A stretch of DNA of 64,000 bases from Weissella paramesenteroides ATCC 33313 (GTDB lineage Bacteria; Bacillota; Bacilli; Lactobacillales; Lactobacillaceae): contig NZ_GG697132.1 of NCBI RefSeq assembly GCF_000160575.1, positions 186,001 through 250,000 of the forward strand, in the 5' to 3' direction. Below the pieces are notes generated by a model, which saw only the letters and a list, made by a program, of their open reading frames with translations, did no database searches and was not told the DNA's origin. Position numbers and translations under genes: made by a program. Positions 46,620-57,156 of the stretch are shown piece by piece; within the stretch, counting starts at the first letter, position 1, and each line of letters opens with the position of its first letter.

Positions 46620-47552
46620 CTAAAGGCTATCCCAATATGCTTTTGCGCCTTCTGAAAAGGTATATTTAGGTCTAAAGCCAAAAGACTTTAATTTACTAAT
46701 GTCTGCTTTAGAATCTCTAATATCTCCTATACGAGGTTCAAATTTTTTAATCTGCAATTTTTTCCCTGATACCATCTCTAGATCAGCTATTGCATCTAAA
46801 AGTGTATGAGAACTTCCAGTTGCTACGTTAAAAACATCCCCAATCATCTTATCTGTCGTTTCAGCTAATTTCAGTGCTGAAATTACATCTTTTATATATA
46901 TAAAATCACGTGTCTGTAATCCATCCCCAAATAGACTAAACTTCACATTTTGTTTCAAACAATGGCTAACAATGCTCAAAACACCGGAATAAGGAGACTT
47001 AGGGTTTTGCCTAGGACCATATACATTAAAAAACCTTACAGCAACAGTAGGAATGTTATATAAATGTGCATACGTTAATATATATCGCTCTGTTGCATAT
47101 TTATCAATGGCATATGGGGTTGCTGGTAGTACCGCACCATCCTCTTTTTTAGGTAGCTTTGGTAATGCCCCATATGTAGCAGCTGATGATGAAAATAGTA
47201 CACGTTCAGGGAATAACTTATTTATGCGCAGCGTTTCCATAATAAATAAATTTGCTTCTTGATTTACCTGATGTGACTCGTAAGGCCTTTTAATTGTATC
47301 CGCAACAGACGCAATTGCGGCTAACAAATAAATAACATTAAAGTTATATTTTTTTAATAAATACGACATAAACTCATAATCCGTAATACTTTTTTGATAA
47401 AAGATTACGTGATCACTATTTACAATATTTTCTCTACTTCCCATAGATAGGTCATCTACAATAATGACATTATTTCCCTCCTTAACATGTCTTTCAACAA
47501 CATGCGATCCTATAAATCCAGCTCCACCTGTAACTAAAATATTTTTGCCCAT
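46620..47552 (-). CDS. NAD-dependent sugar epimerase (GalE-like)
   Basis: 310 residues from ATG 47552 (AAGGAG eight bases upstream). Extended [20 protein letters not shown] (Gly motif), catalytic Ser-Ser-Ala in LFSSSAATYG and YxxxK in PYAIDKYATERY. It would make a UDP-sugar for the polymer, for instance UDP-galactose or a UDP-N-acetylhexosamine; sequence alone does not decide. Between the kinase and priming-transferase genes. Confidence 0.88.
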   Translation of the reverse strand: MGKNILVTGGAGFIGSHVVERHVKEGNNVIIVDDLSMGSRENIVNSDHVIFYQKSITDYEFMSYLLKKYNFNVIYLLAAIASVADTIKRPYESHQVNQEANLFIMETLRINKLFPERVLFSSSAATYGALPKLPKKEDGAVLPATPYAIDKYATERYILTYAHLYNIPTVAVRFFNVYGPRQNPKSPYSGVLSIVSHCLKQNVKFSLFGDGLQTRDFIYIKDVISALKLAETTDKMIGDVFNVATGSSHTLLDAIADLEMVSGKKLQIKKFEPRIGDIRDSKADISKLKSFGFRPKYTFSEGAKAYWDSL

Positions 47553-47608
47553 TTTGACCACTCCTTAATAAGGTTACTAAAGTTTAATAAATTAAAACAT
47601 GCATATAA

Positions 47609-48331
47609 TTATTGGTATCCGTAACCATATGTATATCCTGAATTTTCTAACTTAAGATTACTTTGTTCCACAACACCCAATATTTTCACATCTCCTAATT
47701 TCAAATTTTCAACAGCTCTTTTCATCGAAAATTTTAACGTTTTACCCATCATTGCAACTAATACAACCCCATCAATTAAGGGTAATATTACTTGCGCGTC
47801 AGACACAACCATAATTGGTGGTACATCTAAGACCACAATATCATAATTATTACGCATCCATTCAATCAATGATGTCATACGTTTTGAATTTAGTAGTTCC
47901 GCAGGATTAGGTGGCGTAGGCCCGGCCGTTAACACCTCTAAGTTCTCGACAAAAGTCTTTTGCACAATATCCTTAGGTTGCTCAGCCGATGCCAGCACCG
48001 TACTTAATCCATGCCCATTAGCAAGCCTAAAAGTTGATTGTGCCGTTGAACGTCGCATATCAGCATCTACGTACAGAACGCTTTTTCCTGCCTGTGCCCA
48101 AGTAACAGCAGTATTAGTTGAAACTGTCGTTTTTCCGTCAGAAATCTCTGCCGATGTAAACATAATCACTTGTAAAGTCTCTAACGATGCGCCCGCAAAC
48201 TCAATATTAGTTCTTAACGTTCTGAACTGTTCTGAAATAACATTTTTAGGTTCAATAACTGTAACTAGCTGTGCACCTTTATCTTGTGTCCTGGTATCTT
48301 TGTTACCATCTTTTTTCCTAAATAATCCCAT
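47609..48331 (-). CDS. CpsD/EpsB-type tyrosine kinase
   Basis: 240 residues. Walker A variant FTSAEISDGKTTVSTNTA, Walker A' VLYVDADMRRS, Walker B IVVLDVPPIMVV, and a C-terminal tyrosine cluster YTYGYGY used for autophosphorylation. It works with the chain-length protein encoded before it and the phosphatase encoded divergently. The Walker A lacks the common Gly-Glu-Gly before GK. Confidence 0.92.
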   Translation of the reverse strand: MGLFRKKDGNKDTRTQDKGAQLVTVIEPKNVISEQFRTLRTNIEFAGASLETLQVIMFTSAEISDGKTTVSTNTAVTWAQAGKSVLYVDADMRRSTAQSTFRLANGHGLSTVLASAEQPKDIVQKTFVENLEVLTAGPTPPNPAELLNSKRMTSLIEWMRNNYDIVVLDVPPIMVVSDAQVILPLIDGVVLVAMMGKTLKFSMKRAVENLKLGDVKILGVVEQSNLKLENSGYTYGYGYQ

Positions 48332-48348
48332 ATCAACCTCTTTATTAT

Positions 48349-49227
48349 CTAAATTCGCCGACTACTACGTGAACGATTTGCCTCTTCACTTTTCGGAACG
48401 ATATTAACAACTTCATCAAGACTCTTAATTTTCCCAATAAAGTTAACCTGTCCAAGATTCGTTAATTTTAGTTCATCAGTTAAGTAACTAACATCCTTCA
48501 CCGTACGATCAGTTAGTTCTTTAATTAACCCCCAAACAAAGCCAATAAGCAATCCTGCAACTAACCCAGCCAAAGTAATTAATTCAACATTAGGTGACAC
48601 TGGATTCGTATTATTGACTGCTTTTGAAACAACTGAAACATTAGACACACTCATGATTGACGAAACTTTTTGTTTAAAGACTTTTGCAATTTCATTGGCT
48701 GCATCACGTGCTAATTTACTGTTCTTCAAAGTAACGTTCACTGTAAAGATTTGCGAATTTTGCTGATTGGAAATTGAAATGTTTTGAGATAAATCACTTG
48801 TATTAATTTCTGATTTATCATATTTAGCATCAACTACCTTATATTCAGCTGGCTGAGCCTGCTTATCAATAACCTCTGACCCGTCAGCTAATGTTTTGTA
48901 CGTTGCAGGTTGGGCTTTTGTTACCAACTGTTTATTGGTTGTCGTTAAATTTTTAACAACCGTTCCCAGAATAACCGGACGAGTAATAATATCTTTGTAC
49001 GTATTAATCATCTGCACATCGGCTTGTTGATTTTGTAATTGTGTCGTCGTATTTTCATCTTGTTTTCGATTAACCAATAACGCTACAGATGAACTATATT
49101 CTGGTTGAATGACAAACCTTGAGATTCCAAAGGCTGTCCCAGCGAAAACGATTCCCCAAACAATCATCAAAAGCATATTTTTTCGTAAAATTAACCATAG
49201 TCGCTTAATGTCGATTATGTTATCCAT
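48349..49227 (-). CDS. Chain-length/co-polymerase protein (Wzz, CpsC/EpsA)
   Basis: 292 residues with two membrane helices (about 18-36 and 215-235) enclosing an extracellular domain. IDIKRLWLILRKNMLLMIVWG and PVSPNVELITLAGLVAGLLIGFVWG (proline-rich before helix 2) are typical. The cytoplasmic tail activates the kinase. First gene of the operon; AGGTGGA before the ATG. Confidence 0.92.
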   Translation of the reverse strand: MDNIIDIKRLWLILRKNMLLMIVWGIVFAGTAFGISRFVIQPEYSSSVALLVNRKQDENTTTQLQNQQADVQMINTYKDIITRPVILGTVVKNLTTTNKQLVTKAQPATYKTLADGSEVIDKQAQPAEYKVVDAKYDKSEINTSDLSQNISISNQQNSQIFTVNVTLKNSKLARDAANEIAKVFKQKVSSIMSVSNVSVVSKAVNNTNPVSPNVELITLAGLVAGLLIGFVWGLIKELTDRTVKDVSYLTDELKLTNLGQVNFIGKIKSLDEVVNIVPKSEEANRSRSSRRI

Positions 49228-49272
49228 AAAATATCCACCTATCCATTATTCTTATTTCTATTATCTTAGTTT

Positions 49273-49298
49273 AGTATAAGTTCAAAACTAAGTATACT
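49273..49298. promoter_or_regulatory. Inverted repeat in the divergent region of the polysaccharide locus
   Basis: AGTATA (49273-49278) and TATACT (49293-49298) with further imperfect pairing in between, lying between the Wzz gene and the phosphatase gene. Either arm can serve as a -10 box, one per strand. Role as operator is inference. Confidence 0.4.
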
Positions 49299-49414
49299 AT
49301 TTTTTAAACCAAGCTTAAATAAATTTAGTTATGATAAATCTTTTAATTTTTACATTTCAAGCCCCGCAAATACGCTATACTAATCTTAATAATAAAAAAG
49401 AAGGAACTATTATT

Positions 49415-50182
49415 ATGATTGATATTCATTGTCATCTATTACCAGGAATTGATGACGGATCTGAAGATTTAGATATTTCATTACAAATGGCACGTGATGC
49501 AGTGGCAGATGGCATTACACATGCTTTATTAACACCACACCATATGAATGGTCACTATATTAACCATGCCTCCGATGTCGTAGACTTAACGAATTGGTTT
49601 CAAGCTGAATTAGATAAAAATCATATTCCGCTCACTGTATTCCCTTCACAAGAAGTCCGCATTAACGGGAATTTACTATCGTTAATTGATAATCATGATA
49701 TCTTAACTACAGATGAACAGGGACAATATATTCTCATTGAATTCCCTTCACATGATGTGCCTGCCTTTACCAAAAAAATGTTATTCAATTTACAGGAACG
49801 TGGCTTAACACCCGTTATCGTTCATCCCGAACGTAACACGGAATTAATGGCTCATCCTGAATTACTTTATGACATGGTTAGTAATGGTGCTTATTCACAG
49901 ATAACTGCAAGCTCATACGTGGGTACCTTTGGTAAAGCGGTCCAAAAATTTTCAGAAGATATCTTAGACAATGGCTTAGCTCAAGTCATTGCTTCTGATG
50001 CCCATCATTTGCCTGATAGAACTTACGAAATGAGCGATGCATTTGCTAAGTTAAAAAAGGAATATGGTTCACGTCGTAGTCATGCATTTGATGATAATGC
50101 TAAGGCATTAATCAATGGTGATCCATTAATTAGATTTGACGAGACCCCTATTAAAAAGAAAAAATTTTTTTCTGCCTATTAA
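49415..50182 (+). CDS. CpsB-type PHP tyrosine phosphatase
   Basis: 255 residues from ATG 49415 (AGAAGGA upstream). PHP-domain metal motifs: MIDIHCHLLPGIDDGSED (His-x-His), LLTPHHMNGHY, PVIVHPERN and QVIASDAHHL. It removes phosphate from the CpsD tyrosine cluster. In most capsule operons cpsB is the gene next to wzz in the same direction; here it is transcribed divergently. Confidence 0.92.
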   Translation: MIDIHCHLLPGIDDGSEDLDISLQMARDAVADGITHALLTPHHMNGHYINHASDVVDLTNWFQAELDKNHIPLTVFPSQEVRINGNLLSLIDNHDILTTDEQGQYILIEFPSHDVPAFTKKMLFNLQERGLTPVIVHPERNTELMAHPELLYDMVSNGAYSQITASSYVGTFGKAVQKFSEDILDNGLAQVIASDAHHLPDRTYEMSDAFAKLKKEYGSRRSHAFDDNAKALINGDPLIRFDETPIKKKKFFSAY

Positions 50183-50187
50183 ATAGT

Positions 50188-50232
50188 GCTAACAAAAAGC
50201 CAGATGCTCATCACAGCATCTGGCTTTTCCGA
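50188..50232. terminator. Bidirectional terminator
   Basis: AAAAAGCCAGATGCT pairs with AGCATCTGGCTTTT; serves both the phosphatase gene and the reductase gene. Confidence 0.85.
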
Positions 50233-50265
50233 CATTCAGTTTTCTACTATATTAATAGTCCGCTT

Positions 50266-51219
50266 TTATGGTAAATCATTACCTGCCGCAAAATAGATGT
50301 CATACCATTCTTGATGTGACAACTGCACATCACGCCCATCAATCATCTCAGTCAAACGACTCGGCGTCATTGAACCAAGAATAACCTGCATATTTGCTGG
50401 ATGTGTCAAAATGAAGGCGACGGCAATCCCATTCTTTGTTGAATGGTGCTTGTCAGCAATTTCTTGTAACTTTTTGTTCAACTCTGGGAACTTATCATTA
50501 TCAATAAAGTGACCTTCAAACATCCCATACTGGAATGGTGACCATGCTTGAATTGTCATATTCTTTAATTGTGAATATGGTAAGATACCACCATCATGAT
50601 CGACCGAGCGACTATCTGCCATGTTAACGTGCAAACCTGCATCAACCATCCCCGTATGCATCACACCAAATTGCAGTTGATTAGCAACCAATTTTTGATC
50701 CAAAACTGATTGTAACAACTCAATTTGCCAAGGATTCATGTTTGAAACACCAAAATGCTTTACTTTACCTGCCGCTGATAATGTATCAAATGCAGCCGCA
50801 ATTTCTTCAGGTTGCATTAACACATCTGGCCGATGTAATAAGAAAACATCCAAATAATCTGTCTTTAAGCGTGATAGTTCTGCATCGACTGAGGCAATCA
50901 GATGCTCCTTAGAAAATTCGTAACGCGGTCCCAAAATACCATCTTCAGCCACTGGTCCCTTGTCCGATAAAATACCACCCTTTGATTGTAAAATGATATC
51001 TTCACGCTGAACGCCAGCCGCTTTTAGTGCACCTGCCAACTTTGAAGTTGACTGACCATTACCATAAATATCAGCTGTATCAAAAAAATTAACACCCTTT
51101 GATAGCACGGTTTCTACGACTTCTTGTGCTTGCGCATCTGTTTTATCCCCCATGCGCATGGCCCCCAACGCAACTGTTGGTACCATCAAACCAGAACCAC
51201 CTAAATTAATTTGTGACAT
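50266..51219 (-). CDS. Aldo/keto reductase (YdhF-like)
   Basis: 317 residues from ATG 51219 (GGGAGG upstream). Catalytic tetrad: Asp and Tyr in FFDTADIYGNG, Lys in ILQSKGGI, His in VFLLHRPDVL. C-terminal NADPH motif ILGSMTPSRLTE. Similar to E. coli YdhF-type oxidoreductases. Follows rmlB by about 88 bases; physiological substrate unknown. Confidence 0.88.
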   Translation of the reverse strand: MSQINLGGSGLMVPTVALGAMRMGDKTDAQAQEVVETVLSKGVNFFDTADIYGNGQSTSKLAGALKAAGVQREDIILQSKGGILSDKGPVAEDGILGPRYEFSKEHLIASVDAELSRLKTDYLDVFLLHRPDVLMQPEEIAAAFDTLSAAGKVKHFGVSNMNPWQIELLQSVLDQKLVANQLQFGVMHTGMVDAGLHVNMADSRSVDHDGGILPYSQLKNMTIQAWSPFQYGMFEGHFIDNDKFPELNKKLQEIADKHHSTKNGIAVAFILTHPANMQVILGSMTPSRLTEMIDGRDVQLSHQEWYDIYFAAGNDLP

Positions 51220-51306
51220 ATTTTGTATTCCTCCCTTTTCAGGGTACATTTTACACTCTTTTCTACTGAGAAACAGTGTTGACATTATGAATAGATTTTG
51301 TTTGAT

Positions 51307-52326
<1,020 letters not shown>

Positions 52327-52359
52327 TCACTTTCTCCAAAATTTTTTCATAGTATTTTA

Positions 52360-52406
52360 AAAAAAGAGGTTGAGACAAAAGATGATGTCCCAACCTCTTT
52401 TTGCTA
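52360..52406 (-). terminator. Terminator hairpin of the TTGGGACA family
   Basis: AAGAGGTTGAGACA pairs with TGTCCCAACCTCTT, T-runs on both sides. Beyond it lies TTTTTGCTAAAAA, also seen beside the copy at 60676. Confidence 0.8.
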
Positions 52407-52421
52407 AAAACGTCTTAATCT

Positions 52422-53306
52422 TTATTTCAAGAAATCCGGATCCAGAAATGCTGGATTTGGATACTTATAGAACCCTTCACCTGAAGCAGCTCCTGTCTTT
52501 CCTGCATCAATCATTGCCTTTAACGCCTTGGCAATTTCTCCAGCTTCTGCATCAGTTTCGGCTTGCGCCAACGATAAATTGTAAGGTGTATTTAGACCAA
52601 CCACATCTAAAATTGCGAACGGACCTTGTGGTGCACCAGTCGCAATCATCCATGACTTATCAATTGTTTCGGGATCCGCAACCCCATTGACCCAGAGCTT
52701 TTGCGCAGCATCTAGTAATGGCACTAGCAATGAATTTAGAATATAACCATGTTGTTCCTTATACAATCGGAATGGGACCATCCGAATGTCCTTAGCAAAT
52801 TGAACAACTTCATCCAAGTACTTCCCCTCAGTTCCTGGATGCCCCATAATCTCAGCGTTGTTATTCTTCCAAATTTGATTAGCAAAATGAATGGCTAAGA
52901 ATTTTTCAGGTCGGTCAACATATTCAGCAAACTGTGATGGCACGAATGTTGATGAATTCGTTGCAAAAATTGTCTTTTCAGGTGCTACTGATGACAATTC
53001 TTGATAGTAGCTCACCTTAATTTTGACACTCTCTGGGATGGCTTCAATAACTAAGTCCGCATCAGCAACCGCTTCTGCCAAGCTTGTACTGAATGACATA
53101 TGATCGATTACTGATGCAGCTTTATCACCGTCATCATAAAATGCTTCGTATTCAGGTACATAGCTTGCAAGTAATTGCTTTGCATGGTCTATGGCCTCAT
53201 CATTGATGTCATAAAGTGTGACATTAAACCCAGTAAATGCTGTTTGAAATGCAATTTGACTTCCTAAGACACCACCACCAGCGATAGTAACGTTCTTAAT
53301 TGACAT
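52422..53306 (-). CDS. 3-hydroxyacyl-CoA dehydrogenase-like protein
   Basis: 294 residues from ATG 53306 (GGGGG upstream). NAD-binding start NVTIAGGGVLGSQIAFQTAFTG and acidic pair LYDIND. ADLVIEAIPESVKIK and IFATNSSTFVPSQFA match the family. The catalytic region is unusual: AIHFANQIWKNNNAEIM where enzymes of fatty-acid metabolism have HFFNPxxxMxLVE. No other beta-oxidation genes are near. It may act on a small hydroxyacid or be a diverged lambda-crystallin-like dehydrogenase. Confidence 0.8.
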   Translation of the reverse strand: MSIKNVTIAGGGVLGSQIAFQTAFTGFNVTLYDINDEAIDHAKQLLASYVPEYEAFYDDGDKAASVIDHMSFSTSLAEAVADADLVIEAIPESVKIKVSYYQELSSVAPEKTIFATNSSTFVPSQFAEYVDRPEKFLAIHFANQIWKNNNAEIMGHPGTEGKYLDEVVQFAKDIRMVPFRLYKEQHGYILNSLLVPLLDAAQKLWVNGVADPETIDKSWMIATGAPQGPFAILDVVGLNTPYNLSLAQAETDAEAGEIAKALKAMIDAGKTGAASGEGFYKYPNPAFLDPDFLK

Positions 53307-53422
53307 ATAAAATCCCCCAATTTCATACTTACGAATAGATATATCCGACAACATTCAACATATACTAATTATATCACTCTTATCATTTTTACCCCGGTTT
53401 TGGTGTCCACTCCATTGCATAT

Positions 53423-54580
<1,158 letters not shown>

Positions 54581-54605
54581 TTATCAATATCTCATTTTAT
54601 CTAAT

Positions 54606-54649
54606 AAAAAAGAGCGCGAAATTCTGATTTTCATCAGAGACTTCGCGCC
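54606..54649 (-). terminator. Attenuator terminator before the lyase gene
   Basis: GGCGCGAAG...CTGAT/ATCAG...TTCGCGC stem with six T on the minus strand, about 40 bases before the lyase start. It lies upstream of a gene, not after one, so it is regulatory. Confidence 0.85.
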
Positions 54650-54652
54650 CAT

Positions 54653-54755
54653 AGTTCAACCCCCAGCCAAGTGGGTATCGAACTTTTTAAGGTGATTATT
54701 CCTCAAAAATTGCCCAATACTAATCGGCCGAACATCGCATTAAGCGCGTTGTTCG
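54653..54755 (-). promoter_or_regulatory. Two leader hairpins between leader ORF and terminator
   Basis: Hairpin 1: CGAACA (54750-54755 complement) with TGTTCG (54729-54734 complement) plus an inner CGC/GCG pair, overlapping the end of the leader ORF. Hairpin 2: AGTTC (complement of 54680-54684) with GAACT (complement of 54653-54657), inner CCCA/TGGG. The arms share GTTCG/CGAAC words, so alternative pairings are possible, and CGCGC in hairpin 1 could pair with GCGCG of the terminator. Confidence 0.6.
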
Positions 54756-54794
54756 ACAAAAACAAACTGTTAAATTAAGCATTGTTTGATTCAT
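54720..54794 (-). CDS. Leader peptide with cysteine codons (24 aa)
   Basis: ATG 54794 to TAG 54720, with GGAGGG (complement of 54800-54805) at proper distance and a promoter directly upstream. Residues 11-24 read CFCRTTRLMRCSAD: three Cys in 14 residues, two of them just where hairpin 1 starts. Too short to be an enzyme; the arrangement (ORF, alternative hairpins, terminator, cysteine-related enzyme) is that of a ribosome-mediated transcription attenuator. Confidence 0.7.
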   Translation of the reverse strand: MNQTMLNLTVCFCRTTRLMRCSAD

Positions 54795-54823
54795 AATGAC
54801 CCTCCACTAGATTTATTGACAAT

Positions 54824-54853
54824 AGTGTACCTGTATCATGACACTACTGTCAA
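54824..54853 (-). promoter_or_regulatory. Promoter of the leader-lyase transcript
   Basis: -35 TTGACA (54848-54853), 18-base spacer, -10 TACACT (54824-54829); expected start near 54817, about 12 bases before the leader's ribosome site. It begins right after the mntH stop codon. Confidence 0.7.
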
Positions 54854-54857
54854 GCAC

Positions 54858-56201
54858 TTAAAATAATGGTGCTAACGTATCAATAATTAATTTGATATTC
54901 AAAATAGTCAATACAATTGCGATTGTATAACCTGTCCACTTAGCCCAAGCATTGTTCTTAAACTCACCCATAAACTTTGCTGAAGATGTAAAGTAGATCA
55001 GTGGGAACATTGAAAATGGTAAAGCCACTGATAAGAAGATCTGTGAATAAACCAGCAGTTGATCCAATGCGCCTTCGGTTGCCCCAAAGATGATTGTGAA
55101 GATGATAATAGGCACCAAAGCTAACCCACGGGTCACTAGACGTTGTAACCACATTGGCATCCGCAAAGTTGTATAACCTTCCATGATAATTTGTGCAGTC
55201 AAAGTTCCAGTGATTGTTGAATTTTGACCTGACGCTAGCAAAGCAATGGCGAACAACATGCTCAAGAATGGGCTAGCAATCGCACCAACAATCTCACGAT
55301 TGTTAAGAGCATTGAACAAATCACCAAAGGCTTCTAAGTCAGAACCATGACCGAAGAAGAGCGCTGCACCGACAATCAACAACAAGGCGTTAACGATAAA
55401 AGCACCAGTCAATTGAATGTTTGAATCCCAAGCAGTAAATTTCAATGCTTCCTTAATGCTCTTCTTATCACGTTTTACTTGACGTGTTTGTGAAATTGAT
55501 GAATGTAGGTAAAGGTTGTGTGGCATAACTGTGGCACCAACAATTCCTAGTGCTAACATCAATTGACTATGATGCAACACTTCCTTGTGTGGCACTAAAT
55601 TGATTGCTGCGGCACCCATATCGGGCTTTGCCAAAATCGCCATGTACAAAAAGATTCCTAAAATAACCAGAATCAATGTCGCAACAATCGCCTCAATTTT
55701 ACGGAAACCTAACTTCATTAATAATAGTAATAGCAACACATCTGCTGCGGTAATTAAAACACCCCACAACAATGGTAAACCAAATAATAAATGAATGGCG
55801 ATAGCTGCACCAATTACTTCAGCCATATCAGTTGCCATAATGGCCAACTCAGTCATGATCCAAAGTAACCAGCCCACCGCTTTATTCGTACTATCTCTAG
55901 TCATTTGCGCCAAATCTTTTTGCGCCACAATCCCTAACTTGGCGGCCATGTATTGTAGCAACATCGCAATTAAACTTGAAATCAAAACAACTGATAACAA
56001 TAAGTAGTGGTATTGTGCACCACCGACAATTGACGTAATCCAATTTCCTGGATCCATGTAACCAACCGCAACAAGTGCTCCTGGTCCACTCCAAGCCATT
56101 AATTTACGTAAAAATCCACCTGTTGTTGGCACCTCAACAGAACCATTGATCTCAGCAAGGCTTTGATTATCTGATTCTGGTGTCGTTGTTTTCTCTACCA
56201 T
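54858..56201 (-). CDS. mntH: Nramp-family manganese/divalent metal transporter
   Basis: 447 residues, about 11 membrane helices. Metal-site helix 1 [14 protein letters not shown] (Asp-x-x-Asn) and helix 6 [13 protein letters not shown] (Met-Pro-His) are intact. It imports Mn2+ with protons; LAB use Mn2+ against oxygen stress, which suits the two peroxide-forming oxidases in this window. A cre-like site lies upstream. No terminator is visible before the lyase promoter. Confidence 0.95.
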   Translation of the reverse strand: MVEKTTTPESDNQSLAEINGSVEVPTTGGFLRKLMAWSGPGALVAVGYMDPGNWITSIVGGAQYHYLLLSVVLISSLIAMLLQYMAAKLGIVAQKDLAQMTRDSTNKAVGWLLWIMTELAIMATDMAEVIGAAIAIHLLFGLPLLWGVLITAADVLLLLLLMKLGFRKIEAIVATLILVILGIFLYMAILAKPDMGAAAINLVPHKEVLHHSQLMLALGIVGATVMPHNLYLHSSISQTRQVKRDKKSIKEALKFTAWDSNIQLTGAFIVNALLLIVGAALFFGHGSDLEAFGDLFNALNNREIVGAIASPFLSMLFAIALLASGQNSTITGTLTAQIIMEGYTTLRMPMWLQRLVTRGLALVPIIIFTIIFGATEGALDQLLVYSQIFLSVALPFSMFPLIYFTSSAKFMGEFKNNAWAKWTGYTIAIVLTILNIKLIIDTLAPLF

Positions 56202-56299
56202 CAGTCCTTTTCTCCCATAATGTCTTGTTGGTAATGTCCTCTATCCTAGTATCTAATAAAGTTAACAAAATTCAAACCATTACCTATCATTTCGTTCAA

Positions 56300-56313
56300 G
56301 GTAAACGCTTTCA
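56300..56313 (-). promoter_or_regulatory. cre-like site upstream of mntH
   Basis: TGAAAGCGTTTACC on the minus strand matches the cre consensus at nearly all positions. It lies about 100 bases before the mntH start, upstream of a possible promoter (TTGAAT, 16 bases, GATACT). Confidence 0.5.
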
Positions 56314-56371
56314 AAATGTTTTCTTAAGTTAATTGCAAGATGTTCTTTTTTCAGTCTTAAATGTTAGTAAT

Positions 56372-56418
56372 GAAAAAAGTTCCATAAACCTAGTTTTCAC
56401 TAAGTTTATGGAACTTAA
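56372..56418 (-). terminator. Terminator of the tRNA operon
   Basis: AAGTTCCATAAAC pairs with GTTTATGGAACTT and is followed by T-run on the minus strand, just after the last tRNA-Leu. Confidence 0.85.
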
Positions 56419-56422
56419 AATA

Positions 56423-56506
56423 TGCCGTCGATGGGGGTCGAACCCATACTCCCTTGCGGGAACTGGATTTTGAGTCCAGCGCGTCTGCCAATTCCGCCAC
56501 AACGGC
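56423..56506 (-). tRNA. tRNA-Leu (CAA), copy 2
   Basis: 84 bases with long variable arm; anticodon loop CTCAAAA. CCA is not encoded. Differs from the neighbouring copy at one base (56459). Confidence 0.95.
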
Positions 56507-56552
56507 ATGTAATAATTAAATAAGTGAATTAATAATAAACGGTTACACCGAA

Positions 56553-56636
56553 TGCCGTCGATGGGGGTCGAACCCATACTCCCTTGCGAGAACTGGATTT
56601 TGAGTCCAGCGCGTCTGCCAATTCCGCCACAACGGC
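56553..56636 (-). tRNA. tRNA-Leu (CAA), copy 1
   Basis: 84 bases, anticodon loop CTCAAAA. The single difference from copy 2 (56589) changes a C-G pair of the variable arm to U-G. Confidence 0.95.
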
Positions 56637-56691
56637 ATATTTAATTATTATTATATAAAATTATGTAAAGAGTGAATTCTTCTCACTCTAA

Positions 56692-56766
56692 GGGCGGTAG
56701 ATGGGGATCGAACCCACGCGTGCCGGAACCACAAACCGGTGTGTTAACCACTTCACCACTACCGCC
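56692..56766 (-). tRNA. tRNA-His (GTG)
   Basis: 75 bases. Acceptor GGCGGTA/TACCGCC, discriminator C, anticodon loop TTGTGGT. The last anticodon-stem position is U opposite U (31-39) instead of a pair. Confidence 0.93.
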
Positions 56767-56779
56767 ATCATCAGATAAA

Positions 56780-56850
56780 CAGGGGTAGAGGGAGTCGAAC
56801 CCCCACCGACGGTTTTGGAGACCGTTGTTCTACCATTAAACTATACCCCT
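56780..56850 (-). tRNA. tRNA-Trp (CCA)
   Basis: 71 bases; anticodon stem ACGGT/ACCGT, loop CTCCAAA, discriminator G. Confidence 0.94.
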
Positions 56851-56892
56851 ATTTTGAGATGGTTATTATTGATAATACGATGTATTATCAAA

Positions 56893-56965
56893 TGGCGCGG
56901 GGCGGAATCGAACCGTCGACACTACGAGCTTCAATCGTATGCTCTACCAACTGAGCTACCGCGCC
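56893..56965 (-). tRNA. tRNA-Phe (GAA)
   Basis: 73 bases; anticodon stem TACGA/TCGTA, loop TTGAAGC, discriminator A. Confidence 0.95.
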
Positions 56966-56973
56966 ATTATAAA

Positions 56974-57047
56974 CGGTCACAACGGGATTCGAACCCGTGA
57001 TCTTTCGCGTGACAGGCGAACGTCATAACCAACTAGACCATGCGACC
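56974..57047 (-). tRNA. tRNA-Asp (GTC)
   Basis: 74 bases; anticodon stem TTCGC/GCGAA, loop CTGTCAC, discriminator G; one G-U pair in the acceptor stem. Confidence 0.95.
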
Positions 57048-57049
57048 AA

Positions 57050-57122
57050 TGGACGTTACAGGGATCGAACCTGTGACCCCCTGCTTGTAAGGCAGGTGCT
57101 CTCCCAGCTGAGCTAAACGTCC
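57050..57122 (-). tRNA. tRNA-Val (TAC)
   Basis: 73 bases; anticodon stem CCTGC/GCAGG, loop CTTACAA, discriminator A. First gene of the minus-strand tRNA operon. Confidence 0.95.
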
Positions 57123-57156
57123 ATTCTCTGTTGTCATAAACTCAACAACAGAAATT

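Noticed and set aside
54606-54794. T-box or S-box explanation for the leader of the lyase gene
   Set aside because: No T-box core (AGGGTGGNACCGCG) and no S-box motifs; a ribosome site and Cys-rich ORF are present instead.
56815-57000. Short frames within the tRNA cluster
   Set aside because: They translate tRNA sequence; the tRNA genes explain the region fully.
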